The notes: generated by a model not told the origin, from the letters alone. Counted from the first letter of the stretch, positions 44,231 through 55,063 are shown. The stretch is 64,000 nucleotides of DNA from Ostrinia nubilalis (GCF_963855985.1 NC_087105.1:4590501-4654500); one strand, 5' to 3'. A program made the numbers and translations.

Positions 44231-44995
44231 CTTAAGTAATTTTTATGTAAGCAGTATCGCAACGCATTTCGAATTGTAAGCGCGTACTACCTACAACATA
44301 CAGCATTTTTCTACTTCAAAAACAAAACAAATTAAGTATTTATCTTTGTTCGTGAATTTCAGACCAAGTTTCAGTAAAGCAAAAGTTAATAAAGCTTTTT
44401 TATTTACAAGTAGACACACACAGTTTGTCTTGATAAATTATTTCTCTTGTTTTCCCTGAAATATTTGCTGTAATAAGGCTCTGTTGGGAACCCTACAAGG
44501 ACTAATTTGTTGACACATTTTTTGTACTTTCATTGTCGTGTCGCGGAGAATTTATGATTTCTTCTTGTTAATTTTATAAACAAGACGGTTGCCTTTTTAA
44601 CATTTTGTGACCTGTAAATAAGAGAGTGAAAAGTTTGCTCGTGAAACTATGGATTAATAATAAGACTTTTGGGAGAATGTAGAGCTAAGAAATATAAAAG
44701 TTTGGAGCTACACGAAACTATACTTACATTGATAATAATCTAGGTACTTGTAAAATTTTTGGGACAGAGTAAAGCTAAGTATCAACATAAATAGTGCAAG
44801 TTAACATAAGATCGACTTTGCAACGAGCTTTTTGAACTGAATAAGTATAATAATACGTTGTGATTTAGTAAATATTAAAGCATTTTATATATATTTCAAG
44901 AATTTGCTAAATAATACTATGGCTCAATAATTTGAGGAACGGAACCATTTTCATAGTCGAGAGAAATTATACAGTTCTTCGATTGCGAAGATCCT
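44231..44995. other. Unrecognised AT-rich stretch
   Basis: Nothing recognised. Confidence 0.4.
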
Positions 44996-44999
44996 TTAA

Positions 45000-46250
45000 C
45001 ACTAGAAAGGCCGCCGTCCCATTTTTGTCCCACTCGCGAGTTTGATCGTCTCTAACTTTTTTACTTTTCAACGAAAGTCCATGAAACTTTTTGACTTTTT
45101 CTGATTTATTGAATTTTATCATTTTTTAATGTTTTTGATAATATAACATTAATAGAAAATTTTTAAAAATCGGTTTTACCTAGAAGCGCCACTGGGTCAA
45201 TTTTGTCCCACTCTGGTATTTGCCACAATAATTCGATAAAGAGTCCTTTTTTCGAGGAGATACGAAAGTGGAGAGGTGAGGAGAGTTTAGGTGACTCGTG
45301 ACAATGCAGAAATGTAAATATATTGTACTAGTTTTTGCCTGTGACTTCACCCTTGAGAAATTAAGTTTATCATAGAAAGACCTAATTTCTTGACACTTAT
45401 CGTTGCTTTTTGACCAAATAACTGAATATTATTCTAAATTATAGCCTATATTATGTTATTATGAAGTATTAACAATAAAACTGCAAAGTTTTATTAAGAT
45501 CGGCTTAGTATTTTTTGCGTAAAAGAGTGAAAAAACATCCATCGATCTAACCATGAATCCATACTTACTTAGTTCAAGTTCCAGGCATATATCCATCCAT
45601 TCATCCATCCTATCCATTCATCAGTCCATCCATCCTTCAATTCATCAATATTTATTAACTTTTACATTAGTAGGAAGATGGCTTCTAGACATAAGCCAGT
45701 TCATACATTGTATGATTTGATACATTTTGAAATGTGTGACTTATAAAATTTTGAAGATTAAACGTACATACTTTTCATTGTCATTGGTAAAAAAATTCAT
45801 TGTTTGTGTACAGATAACAGAAAAATAACCATACCTATAGAAATTCCTAAACATATAGTACACAAGAGAGACAAAAAACCATACAAAAAAACTTTGTGCA
45901 AAATGTGCACTAGATATTTATTTTTTCTTTAAATAATAATGACTAGTTAAAGTAGTAATTTCATTATTTTAATACAGTATAACACCACGTAATATGTGAC
46001 TGTTTTTAAATGAAACCAAAAATATCTGACTTTTAATAATTCAAATTAAAAATTGAATACATTTATTATTTTTAAAGAAATAAGTACATATTGTTTTAAC
46101 TACATAGATAAACCTTTTTTTAAGGATACTACAAATAGTTTTAACAATAATATTCATTCCTGAAACTAAAAAATGTTACAAAATACATGCTGGGACAAAA
46201 TTGACCCAGCGGCGCTTTTAGGGGGGTCGTAATCTTCGGCACTTCTAGTG
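45000..46250. mobile_element. piggyBac-like non-autonomous element, 1.25 kb
   Basis: CACTAGAA at the left and TTCTAGTG at the right are flanked by TTAA on both sides (44996-44999; 46251-46254), the piggyBac target. Inside each end, a GCGCC.CTGGGTCAATTTTGTCC block occurs: at 45184-45209 and, inverted, at 46190-46216. No transposase frame. A Helitron-like segment is nested at 45328-45678. Confidence 0.75.
45328..45678 (-). mobile_element. Helitron-like element nested in the piggyBac-like element
   Basis: Minus strand: starts near TCCTACTAATGTAAAAGTTA and ends GTGAAGTCACAGGCAAAAAC, TAG. A CCAT-rich low-complexity tract (45540-45650: CATCCATTCATCCATCC) lies inside. The GC hairpin is decayed. Confidence 0.5.
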
Positions 46251-46497
46251 TTAAGTGGATTAGTTTGATAACCTAGGGTGAAAATTGAATGCACACTTAG
46301 TGTCTGGCAGTGGTCTCTGGACACAGGCCAGGACTATTGACTATTTTCGGATTTTAGCTCTTAGAATATTATTATGAAATATGGCAGCGATTACGAAACT
46401 CGATGCGGAAACCAAAAAGTACCGGTGACATGCAATTCCGTGCAAAATATATCAGCATTGCGGATTTCAGTTAACGTGATTTCTTTTTTATAAAAGT

Positions 46498-46566
46498 GGA
46501 TAAAGCATATCACCCTAGAGTCTAGACTGCACTTAACGTCAGGTGTGATTACAGGCAAATACCTGC
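46498..46566 (-). mobile_element. Fragment of the GCAGTCTAG repeat family
   Basis: Minus strand TTTGCCTGTAATCACACCTG, ACGTTAAGTGCAGTCTAGAC relates it to 48196-48475 and 61620-61720. Confidence 0.55.
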
Positions 46567-47066
46567 TTTTTCTGCATAAAAAGGTAGGTACCATAAGTTA
46601 TATTATGCTTAACGCTGTGGCATCGATCGTTGAAATAACTGGTATTTTGCAACAAACATGTATAGTATGATGTGCTGTTGACTGTACAAACTGTACATAA
46701 GAACAAGTGTAGGTATTTTATAAATCTAGAATCATCCATTAATAATGTAAATAATTGTTCTAAATTCTTGAATGCCTCACGACATTGACATCGCTCTAGT
46801 TATTAGTAACACACAAAACCAATTAACTACAAAAATATGAATAGTAGTCGGAAAACACATTAATCATTTTCATGGCCTCGAAATAAAACAGTTTGGTACA
46901 AGATACCAGAGACAAAATGTCTGAAAAATAGTTTTCAAAACATTTCAATCTTAATTATGAACAACCGAATAACCAGTGGTGTTGTTGTCTTGACCTACAA
47001 CAACAACATTATTTTAAGACCCGTCAGAGATTAATCAACCATAATTATAATATTAAGCTTAGGGTT
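46567..47066. other. Unrecognised stretch
   Basis: Nothing recognised. Frames on the minus strand near 46391-46739 have no domain pattern. Confidence 0.4.
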
Positions 47067-47076
47067 GCCAGTTTTC

Positions 47077-48123
47077 ATAGCTGGGCATTAACTCGTTAAT
47101 CCGTTAATCGTTAATTAACGAAGTTAACATTTCTAATAACGGATTAACTTTTAAGTTAACTTTAAAAATGTTAACGGACTCGTTAACTTCCGTTAAATTA
47201 TCCTAAGTCCGTTAATCGTTAATCCAGTACCTACTATTTACCAAAAAGATACAGCAGGCACGCTGAAAAGCGCTAAAAAAACGCGTTCTGACAAGTACAT
47301 TCGGGCTTCCAGAACTTCCAGAACCCAAAACAACAGTTTTTGTAACCAAATCACTAACGACACATCTCACACTCTTGCAACTGAATTTAAGGCCAGTTTT
47401 CCTCAACCGATTGAGCTGAAATTTGGTATACTTAGGTATGGTATACTTAGTACGATGACAATGCAATGTTATGGTACCTACCATTGAGCTGATCTGATGA
47501 TGGAGTCATAAGGTGGCCATAGCAACTCCTAAATGAAACGGCGGCATCGCATCGAATTTGGGTTCGTTGGATTTGTCTTTTCGAGCACTTTGGTACTAGA
47601 TGATGTCCAGGATCCTGATGATGGAGTCAGGAGGTGACCATAGGAATTCCTAAATGAAACGGTGGAAACTTATCGAGTTTTGATTTGTCTTTTTGAGCAC
47701 TTTGGTGCTAAATTGTATTGTAATTGAACCAAGGCTCTGGCATTGAGATACCTACTACTTACTAAAAAGTGTAAAATAAAATTATAATAATTAAAAAGCT
47801 TTTTTTAAAAACAAGCTTTTATTCTCAAATGCAGTAGTACTAAAACGAAAAAAATAATTGTACTTATGCAAGGTTCAAATAATTTCGAAAGATTGTAGCG
47901 TAAACATAAAAGAGGAATAAATTCCATGCGCGATACAAGATTTCGAAATTATTTGAACCTTGCATACAATTATTTTTGGTTTTATTATCATGTGTTAACG
48001 GATTAACGATTAACGTTAACTTGCGTTAAATCTTGCGAAATGTAACGTTTAACGAAGTTAATTTTTTTATTAACGGTTTAACGATTAACGAAGTTAACTA
48101 TTTGATTAACGGTGCCCAGCTAT
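47077..48123. mobile_element. MULE-like element with 10 bp target duplication, 1.05 kb
   Basis: Terminal repeats ATAGCTGGGCA / TGCCCAGCTAT (11 bp) are flanked by a direct repeat GCCAGTTTTC (47067-47076 and 48124-48133). A target duplication of 9-10 bp points to a Mutator-like transposase. Both subterminal regions are arrays of GTTAA/TTAAC motifs (CGTTAATCCGTTAATCG at the left, ATTAACGATTAACGTTAAC at the right). An internal inverted pair, CAAGGTTCAAATAATTTCGA / TCGAAATTATTTGAACCTTG (approximately 47869 and 47942), and two ~105 bp tandem units (47480-47720) fill the centre. No transposase. Confidence 0.72.
47480..47720 (+). repeat. Two tandem ~110 bp units inside the MULE-like element
   Basis: Each unit has TGATGATGGAGTCA..AGGTG, CCATAG.AA.TCCTAAATGA, AACGG.GG and TTTGTCTTTT.GAGCACTTTG. 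Related to 18782-18956 and 42866-43095. Confidence 0.6.
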
Positions 48124-48195
48124 GCCAGTTTTCTAACCTAATAATACCAAATTCACCCGAATTGTAATATTGACGTGTTTTTAATGCAGAACAAT

Positions 48196-48475
48196 GCAGG
48201 TATTTGACTGCAATCACACCTGATGTTACGTGAGATGCAGTCTAGAATGGTACACATCATATACTACATCTGGAGGATGGTACACATCCTATACCGCATC
48301 TCGGGGATGGTACACATCCTAGACCGCATATTGAGGATGGTACACATCCTAGACTGTATCACTTGACATCAGGTTTGATTGCGGTTAAATATCTTCCTTA
48401 TTTTGCACCTGACCTGTAAATGCCTATTCACTCTTGCCTTGATAAGGCGATATCAATATCATCGTAAAGTGACTA
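48196..48475. mobile_element. GCAGTCTAG repeat, with internal minisatellite
   Basis: The left flank (GCAATCACACCTGATGTTAC..GCAGTCTAG) is mirrored by the right flank (CTAGACTG....GACATCAGGTTTGATTGC), so the unit is an inverted repeat around four 30 bp tandem copies. CTATTCACTCTTGCCTTGA at 48424 also occurs after the 61620 copy. Confidence 0.65.
48241..48360 (+). repeat. 30 bp minisatellite, four units
   Basis: ATGGTACACATC recurs at exactly 30 bp intervals (48247, 48277, 48307, 48337). Most units contain GGATGGTACACATCC, itself a 5 bp-arm palindrome, then TA.ACCGCAT. Confidence 0.9.
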
Positions 48476-48789
48476 TTCAAGGTCTATAGAAATTCCAAAT
48501 GATAGATATCCTGGAATCCCTGCCAGACGACCCAGTCAGCATTCCTTTTCCTCGCAAAAGGCATAGTTTCATTAATCAAACCAGAAAAACAGATGCCGAC
48601 GGTACCCCAAAAGAAACAGACGGTAGTGAATTAATTATAACTATTTTAACACAGACACGTTTTTGTGGATTTAGTTTTTCTTGCCTTAAATAATGGTGTC
48701 ATTTTGTTTCTACGTAAACTAGACTGTTTTTTTTTCGATGATGTATTATGACAGATGCAATGATATTATATAAAAACAAAAGCAGATAT

Positions 48790-48928
48790 GTTATAAGCGC
48801 TCGCGCTGTGAATACTCAAATACGTCCCAATTGGGACGTCTTGTGTTCAGTCTTCGTGTGGCCTGCGTCGTGCGCAATCGCGTGTACCACACCGTAAGTT
48901 CCTGTGTTCTTACCAAAATAAATAAAAA
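48790..48928 (+). promoter_or_regulatory. Candidate promoter/5' UTR of the THAP-like exon
   Basis: TATAAG at 48792, GCGCTCGCGC behind it and a perfect 18 bp palindrome ACGTCCCAATTGGGACGT (48822-48839) precede the ATG at 48929. A TCA near 48816 could be an initiator, but it lies only ~26 bp from the TATA-like box. Weak support. Confidence 0.25.
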
Positions 48929-49006
48929 ATGCCATCGTGTGTGTTTCGAAAGTGTACCAATTATGACTCTAAAGTAAACAAAATACAAGGGATCTCTTAC
49001 CACATG
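48929..49006 (+). CDS. THAP-domain N-terminal exon (partial)
   Basis: ATG (context AATAAAAAATG) opens 26 codons: MPSCVFRKCTNYDSKVNKIQ and GISYHM, then TGA in frame. MPxC-x4-C at the start and GISYH about 14 residues on are the opening of a THAP zinc finger (C2CH DNA-binding domain of P-element transposases and THAP proteins). In animal THAP genes the first intron commonly falls right after this (S/Y)(F/Y)H segment; here CACAT|GTGATT could be a weak donor. The remaining C and H ligands and the AVPTIF-type end of the domain are not found downstream, so this is either exon 1 of a gene running past the recognisable region or a stranded piece of a P-like element. Confidence 0.5.
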
Positions 49007-49009
49007 TGA

Positions 49010-50914
49010 TTATGCAAAATTATTTAGTATTTATATTTTCAATTATTTATGCAAACAATCAAGACGCCATGCGCAAAGAAAGCGATCTTGTTTTGACGTT
49101 AGAGCGATAAGGATGCGTGCGCTGCGGACATAGATTAGTTAGTGCAGAATCGTTAAAACTATAGCTATCTCTTTCATTTGCGTGCTATTTCGTATCTTTT
49201 GTTTCACTTATCAGTTACATTTGTCAATGTGTGCAATTTGGAATAGCTCGGCACGGATTAAAATCGTAATTTCTATGAACGTAACATATCTATAGTTCTA
49301 TAATATCATTGGACAGATGCTTTCGCGCGGAAATTCAAGCAGCAAGGTTTTATGCCTTTGCCTCCATAAGAAACGAATAAAAAAGGCATTCCACGCAAAA
49401 AAGCGACATCTGGTGAGGCAAAGATTCCTTCGTACTCTTTGTGGGCAAGTGGCAGTGGGCCAAACGTGTAGAATGGTCACAGGAATTTTGCGCGGGAAAC
49501 GAGAAAAGGAATTATTTTTCTTTTTTTTTTGTAATTAGTGTTAAAGTGTATGTGTGGGATTTATGAAACATATAGTAAAGGTTTTTGTTTAAGACGACGT
49601 TTGGTAGATGGTAAAAGCCAAGTAACATCAATCCTAGGTAGAATTAAGAAATAAGAAGGGTCACGCGATGGTTCGATCACTAAGCAACTGATCAAAGAAG
49701 AGCCGATCCAATCAAGATGATTATAATTATGTATTTAGAGATGATTTTATAATAATGTAAATACTTATAATTTAAGTAAAATAAGAGAAGCAATTCACAT
49801 AAAGCGATTTGTTGGAATATTATATGATCTATTATCCTATCACAAGTCCTTAAAAATATTTCTACGTGCTTGATATCCGTTCTCCAAAAAGTGGCACTTT
49901 TTCAACCACAACTTAGATTACATTTCCTTCCTTATTTCGGATCAAGTGGTAGATCCATTCGTTCGCACGAAGAAAGATTACAAGTGTCAACATTACTTTG
50001 ATTGAAAAGGGTAAGTACCGCAATCAACATAAATGCGTAACCGGGCCAGGAATGTAACAAATTGGATTTCCCTTCGTTTTTTATCGGAAAGATAATATTC
50101 CGATGCTGAATTATTTATGGGATTGGCGTCGAGTTCAATGGTTCTTTTGTTTGATTTTTCAAAACGCTTCGATAAACAATCCAGAAATCCAAACGTTGCG
50201 TATTATACTCGGTTTCGTCCAGTTTTCACTGGAAAGCACCAGATTGTAAATGTGAATGGTCGAAAAATCATGTTTCATTTTCACGTGGAAAATTTGAATG
50301 CTTTTATCATCGAACCCCGATGAATGGAATCATTGTGGGGGTGCGTTATTCTCTGTCTTTTTTACTCATAGAAACTATTCAACCTAATGTTACGTTGCGG
50401 TAGATTTTTTGTGAGATCAATCTTCCAGACAAATATTAAAGTTTCTTAGGCTTATCTCTAGACCATAATCTAATTTTATCGCAAAAACTTTCTTACCACA
50501 GTTCTCCAAAATTGAACCTTATGTAGACGTACTCATACGAATGTAGCATTAAAAGGTTTAATCCAAAAAATATCATAACTTACGAATTCCCGGTCGACCG
50601 GTCAGACATCTTGGCTGGAGAGCGGTCGACGATTCTCGCTTTGGGTCGTTAGTGATCCGTAAAAATCGGCTAAATGGATTTTCTCCTGTTATACAGTTAT
50701 ACAGGTTGTTTCGTCGAATTTTCTCGTACAGGATGCTGTGTGCCGTTTCATAAAGTGGCCGTGAGCTAATGGTTTCGTTTCGTTCGGGATAAAGCGATTT
50801 AGTTGTCGACGTTTTGCGGATTTTCCGAGTCATTTCACCATTGCTAGAAAGTATATTATTATCTGAAGAAAAATTGTCTATGAATGAAAGCGATCTAGCA
50901 AATATGTAAGACTA
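49010..50914. other. Unrecognised, less repetitive stretch
   Basis: No repeat family recognised over 1.9 kb. Open frames at 49317-49538 (+), 50117-50323 (+) and 50573-50833 (-, 86 codons; with GTCGAC and CCGGTCGACCGG-like motifs near 50592-50632) show no domain pattern. Possible host intronic or intergenic sequence. Confidence 0.4.
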
Positions 50915-51044
50915 ATGCCTGTTTTCACCATCAATTCCTAGTTTTTAAGTGACCTCTAATACTTAACAGATACAGAAATATAACAGGAATTTAGTTTTCA
51001 TAAGGGTCACATAAAAATTAGGGATTGATCGTGAAAACGGGCAT
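50915..51044. mobile_element. MITE family C, copy 3
   Basis: ATGCCTGTTTTCACCATCAA to TTGATCGTGAAAACGGGCAT; 130 bp, the most diverged of three, with a longer centre. Confidence 0.85.
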
Positions 51045-51694
51045 AAGAGTAGTATGGTAGAAAAATGTTTACCCTTAATTTGGAAGACTGCATATTATTG
51101 GCAAACTGTCTTACTCTTTAATCGGACTAAATTGGTCTTCATCATAAAATAATCTTATCCTATTTGAGTCCAAAACCTGCAAAACTGACCACATCCTATT
51201 TTTCTTACAGATAGTGATGTAAGATTTAGGGTAGACCGGGTACAATAGTACCACGGGTCAATAGTACCATCGGCGATATTTCCTCATACAAGCGACGTTA
51301 GGTTGTGTGCATAGCGTCAGAATATGCGCTTTTTGTGTTTCCATCCGCTCACCAGTCGGCGGCGCTTGCGCTGAGAAACGAAGATGTACAGGAAGGATTT
51401 TTGTTTTTTGCCCAGCCGCAGTAAGTTTTTACGTCAAATATATGAGCCCATAAGTTGCCTAATATGATATTTGTTACAAGGTATTGTTGTCAATAGTTTA
51501 TCCAGGCTCTAAACTTTGTATCGACAGCGAATAATTGGCATTCACTGTGAAAATGACTGAATTTTAGGTGAAGTTCTCTTGACTACCTACTTGGAACAAT
51601 TGTACCAGTCTCCATGGGGTCAATTGTAGCGGTACAATCAACCCCGTGGTACAATTAACCCCCGGAACCTTATTTTATACTTACTACATAATAT

Positions 51695-52211
51695 ACTCAA
51701 CATCAAATAAACCGCACCTTCCGCGACGCGAACTTTAACGATTTTCTTCTGACACAATCATGGTGCCCCAACAATATTGGTGTCATTTGAAAGCCCAATA
51801 AATATCCTTAAAGAAAAACACATTTAATTTCTTAATAAATGATTAACATATACATAAATGTGACTTAAAAAAATACCTCACTTTGGGCCCACCTATGGGA
51901 TCAATTAGACCAATTTTTATGGTTATAAAACCAAATAATGATCTCACGTGTCCTCTTTAACAGATGGATAGCGATTAATCCCAACTTAACAGTTTTATAG
52001 CCATAAAAGTTGGCTCTAGCGTAACTACCTATTTTTTGAAGAAGTGACTCTGGATCCTTCTAAAGACACATTTTTGGGGTAAAAACCTTTCCTTTAATGA
52101 AATGAAGGTTAGAACTGGGCTTTCAAATGGTGCCAATATTGGTGGGAAGTGGGGAAGCATACGTTTGAAAATGCTTGTCGCGGGAGGTGCGATTTATTTG
52201 ATGTCGAGTGT
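51695..52211 (-). mobile_element. 517 bp TIR element (family E), inverted copy
   Basis: ACTCAACATCAAATAAACCG at the left and CGGGAGGTGCGATTTATTTG, ATGTCGAGTG at the right; TA flanks. The whole interior is the reverse of 19000-19516. The left terminus has more mismatches (AAC for GAC; TTCC for ACCC) than the right. Confidence 0.92.
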
Positions 52212-52369
52212 ATTTTAAATTGGTTATAATAAAATAAGTTATTATAAAACATTCACGTGGTTATTATTTTTACAATTTTAGGCTTACCTACCAGGCATTA
52301 AACCCTTCTGAATATGTACATTTTAGCTTAATTCAGTAAGTAACTAAGTATTTGAACGTTTTGTTTTAG

Positions 52370-52480
52370 ATGCCTCGGCGTAGAGTCAAAAGTACGGATC
52401 GCGGATCAACGGATCTATTCCTTCATGAACAGACTTATGAAAAAATCTTGAAAGGTCGAAGCAGTAGTAGATATAAATAA
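52370..52480 (+). pseudogene. pogo-like transposase N-terminal remnant
   Basis: After TTTTAG, the frame MPRRRVKSTDRGSTDLFLHE, QTYEKILKGRSSSRYK ends at TAA. M-P-R-x-x-x-(R/K)-x-x-x-R-G-S is the usual opening of pogo/Tigger transposases before their Psq helix-turn-helix. Only ~36 residues survive, with no catalytic domain. Confidence 0.5.
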
Positions 52481-53181
52481 TCAGGGTCAATTGTACCAGG
52501 GGTCAATTGTACCCTCATACAAAAATAGATTTTTCAGTTTTGATATTTCTATCATTGTTATTATGCTTATTGTTGTTTCAGAAGCAATATCCGAGCCAAA
52601 TAGATGGCATATTATGTAGAAAAAGTTAGTTTTTTCGTTTTTATGGAAGAAATGTTATTGTTTTGTTTTTAAACTTAAGTGTTGATTTTTCATACTTGTT
52701 CCTAAATATTTTCGATCTCAATTAATAAATACTGATGATTGTAGGAGATTAAGAGTACAGAATACCAATAAAGGTGATGATTAGGTAAACATAACTACTT
52801 TTATTGCCTCATATATTATTGGTACAATTGACCCGTTGTAGGGGTCAATTGTAACATGAGACATCGTTCAGTTCAAATTGGGTTTTCATTAAGTATTCGA
52901 AAGAATAGTTCAACTCTGCATGCTTAAATTTGTAGCTTAAGAGTCTAGTTTTTACAGCATCCTAACAGAATAAGTTATATTTCATTAGATTTCTCAATAT
53001 TGAACAATTTCCAAAAAATGGTACTATTGTCCCCGGTCTACCCTACCTAAATCTGTATTTGTACCGGCCATGCGTGCAAGTTAACGTGTAATATTTTCAA
53101 GTGTCCCAGCATGGCCCGTAAGGATATTTTACGTCTTCATAAAATGGATATATGATGGTCTGAGGTGTTTACAGCGGTGCA

Positions 53182-53432
53182 GGGTTGCCAGATTCGAAGA
53201 ATAACCAATATTTTGAAGAAATTCCAAAATGGAGATTTTATAAATTAAAACTGCTCGATTTTTCGAACTTACAAGACATCAAGATCCAAGATATTTTAAA
53301 TAAGTATTTATTTGGTACAGTACGTAATCTACTAAAGTCAGCAAAACAAATATAATATTCGTAAGAAAACATCGAAAATGATTATGATTTTCAAAGTGCA
53401 AAAGAATTTTGACTACTGGCAACCTTGCGCCC
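53182..53432. mobile_element. Possible short-TIR element (GGTTGCCAG ends)
   Basis: GCAGGGTTGCCAGATTCG at the left and CTACTGGCAACCTTGCGC at the right form a ~12 bp inverted pair around 220 bp of AT-rich sequence. No target duplication found. Confidence 0.4.
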
Positions 53433-53439
53433 AGGCGCA

Positions 53440-53801
53440 CCGGTGCTCATGTGGAATAAATTTTAATATGCCACCGGATGGATTTTCGCGGCCATGATGC
53501 ATTTTTATGACGTGAATAAGAATTAGTTTTCAGGTAATTGAGGTTGTGTTTCGTTCAGTTTCATGAAAACAAGAAAAAATGATCAATAACTAATGATATT
53601 AAACCTTGAGTCTGACTGACAAATTGCTTGCGAGCTTAGCTCATCATCCACGTTTGTATTATACCTACTTAAAAATATTATGTTACGTTATTTCTAAATA
53701 ATATGCAGTAAATACCACCAACTGGGAAAAACGACTAATGGATGGACCTACAACCAATCACAACCAAGAAAATTGACAAGATGACAAAAGTACCTATTTT
53801 A
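53440..53801. other. Unrecognised stretch
   Basis: Nothing recognised. Confidence 0.4.
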
Positions 53802-53927
53802 CTTAGGCTAAACTGTACCACCTTGCCTTACTTGTAACTATAACCATAACTGGTGTTTTTTGTATGGAGTTTGAGAGACTTTTGACGTTTAATAAAGTTA
53901 AAGTAAGATGGTGTAACCCAACCTTAC
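53802..53927 (-). mobile_element. MITE family B, copy 8
   Basis: CTTAGGCTAAACTGTACCAC to AAGATGGTGTAACCCAACCT; complete, diverged at the ends. Confidence 0.85.
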
Positions 53928-54210
53928 AAAAAAGGCGAGATGACACGTAAAATTCTACATTTCGTCACTCATAACCCAGCCAAGTACGGCTGAAAACACC
54001 AATTAAACTCCCAGTAGCCTTAATTACATTTACGCTTAAAAATGCCCGAAAAAATTTTCCTACACATGTTGTACAAAAATGGGGGAAGCACTACTTCATG
54101 CCGCCATTTTGCTAAACGGGCGTTTGAGGGAACGGCTGATTATATCGTGTAACGACGACATAATATTTTGGAGGCACACATTAAAAAAGCTGTAACTCAG
54201 TACAGACAAC

Positions 54211-54528
54211 ACTAGTGATGTTTGAAGTCAAAATCGAGAGCAGAACAATCGATTTTTGATTATTCTTAATCTCTCGAATAAATGCTGTTTTAAAATAATT
54301 TTGAATGTGTGCAGTTAATTAAGATTTCTAAAATTATTTGAATTAAGAGTAGGAATTAACCGCAATTTAGTATAATTTTTAGAGTTTACTTAGATGTAGA
54401 TAATAATATGGTGTTTTACATTAGCTTTTATGCTTTATTGAAATTAAGCAGTGAGCAGTATTTAACGGTTGAGCGAACGATTTGATAAAACAGAATCGAG
54501 TTCAACTAATCGATTGACACGTCACTAG
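54211..54528. mobile_element. Possible MITE (ACTAGTGA ends)
   Basis: ACTAGTGATGT at the left and ACGTCACTAGT at the right, with ATCGA-containing blocks just inside each end (AAAATCGAGAGCAGAACAAT; GAATCGAGTTCAACTAATCG). Single copy. Confidence 0.4.
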
Positions 54529-54867
54529 TTCTAAAAAGCCTGTATGTGGGGGAAGTGGGGTGTGTTTTACGAGTTTATGCAGATTACTTAAGGGTTACCT
54601 ACGCAGCGTAATTTATACATGACTTCGTGCATTCGTTAGGAGATCGCGCGATTAGAAGCATTTTGTCTTAATAATGTTGTTTGTTTGTCGTAATAGGCTG
54701 TTATAGAGATGTCTCTGCCGAAATTAAATATATTAACGATCAGCCAAAAGTGAGTTAAAAGGACATAAATTATGTATATTTGAATTGAGACGTTTTCTAA
54801 ACTAGCCACGAATCAACATTGGTAGCGCTTGGTACACATGAAGCAGGCTCACTCATTTCACTGCTTA
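54529..54867. other. Unrecognised stretch
   Basis: Nothing recognised. Confidence 0.4.
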
Positions 54868-55016
54868 AGCCCGTATTCACAAACATTACTATGAGGTCTC
54901 ACAGTGCGCGTGGAAGCACAGGGTGACACACGAACCAATCACAGAGCTCTATTCAACGCTGTGCGTTCGATTTGCTGCTTCACTTAAGCAGGCATCGTTA
55001 GTGAATAGGGGCGTTA
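54868..55016. mobile_element. MITE family G, inverted copy
   Basis: CCCGTATTCACAAACATTAC, TATGAGGTCTCACAGTGCGC, CGAACCAATCACAGAGCTCT and TGAATAGGGGCGTTA mirror 40199-40365. Confidence 0.82.
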
Positions 55017-55063
55017 GAATATATATTTTTTGTGTCGTTTCTTAATTTTGGGCTTATAAGGTA

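Larger units (their letters stand above)
51229..53043. mobile_element. pogo/Tigger-like element with nested MITE, 1.8 kb
   Basis: Inverted ends GGGTAGACCGGG.ACAATAG then TACCA, with one mismatch in about 25 bp, flanked by TA (51227-51228; 53044-53045). GGGTCAATTGTACC-type motifs recur at least eight times just inside both ends and in the middle (near 51258, 51603, 51625, 51645, 52488, 52503, 52830, 52850), resembling transposase binding sites. A 517 bp family E element (51695-52211) is nested. A short N-terminal transposase-like frame lies at 52370-52480. Confidence 0.75.

Noticed and set aside
47212..47484. 90-codon minus-strand frame
   Set aside because: It lies inside the MULE-like element and has no transposase motif.
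48241..48360. CRISPR-like array of 30 bp repeats
   Set aside because: The repeats are directly tandem with no spacers, and the context is eukaryotic.
50573..50833. 86-codon minus-strand frame as a gene
   Set aside because: Compositionally the most protein-like of the orphan frames, but no domain or neighbouring exon is recognised; left as unresolved.
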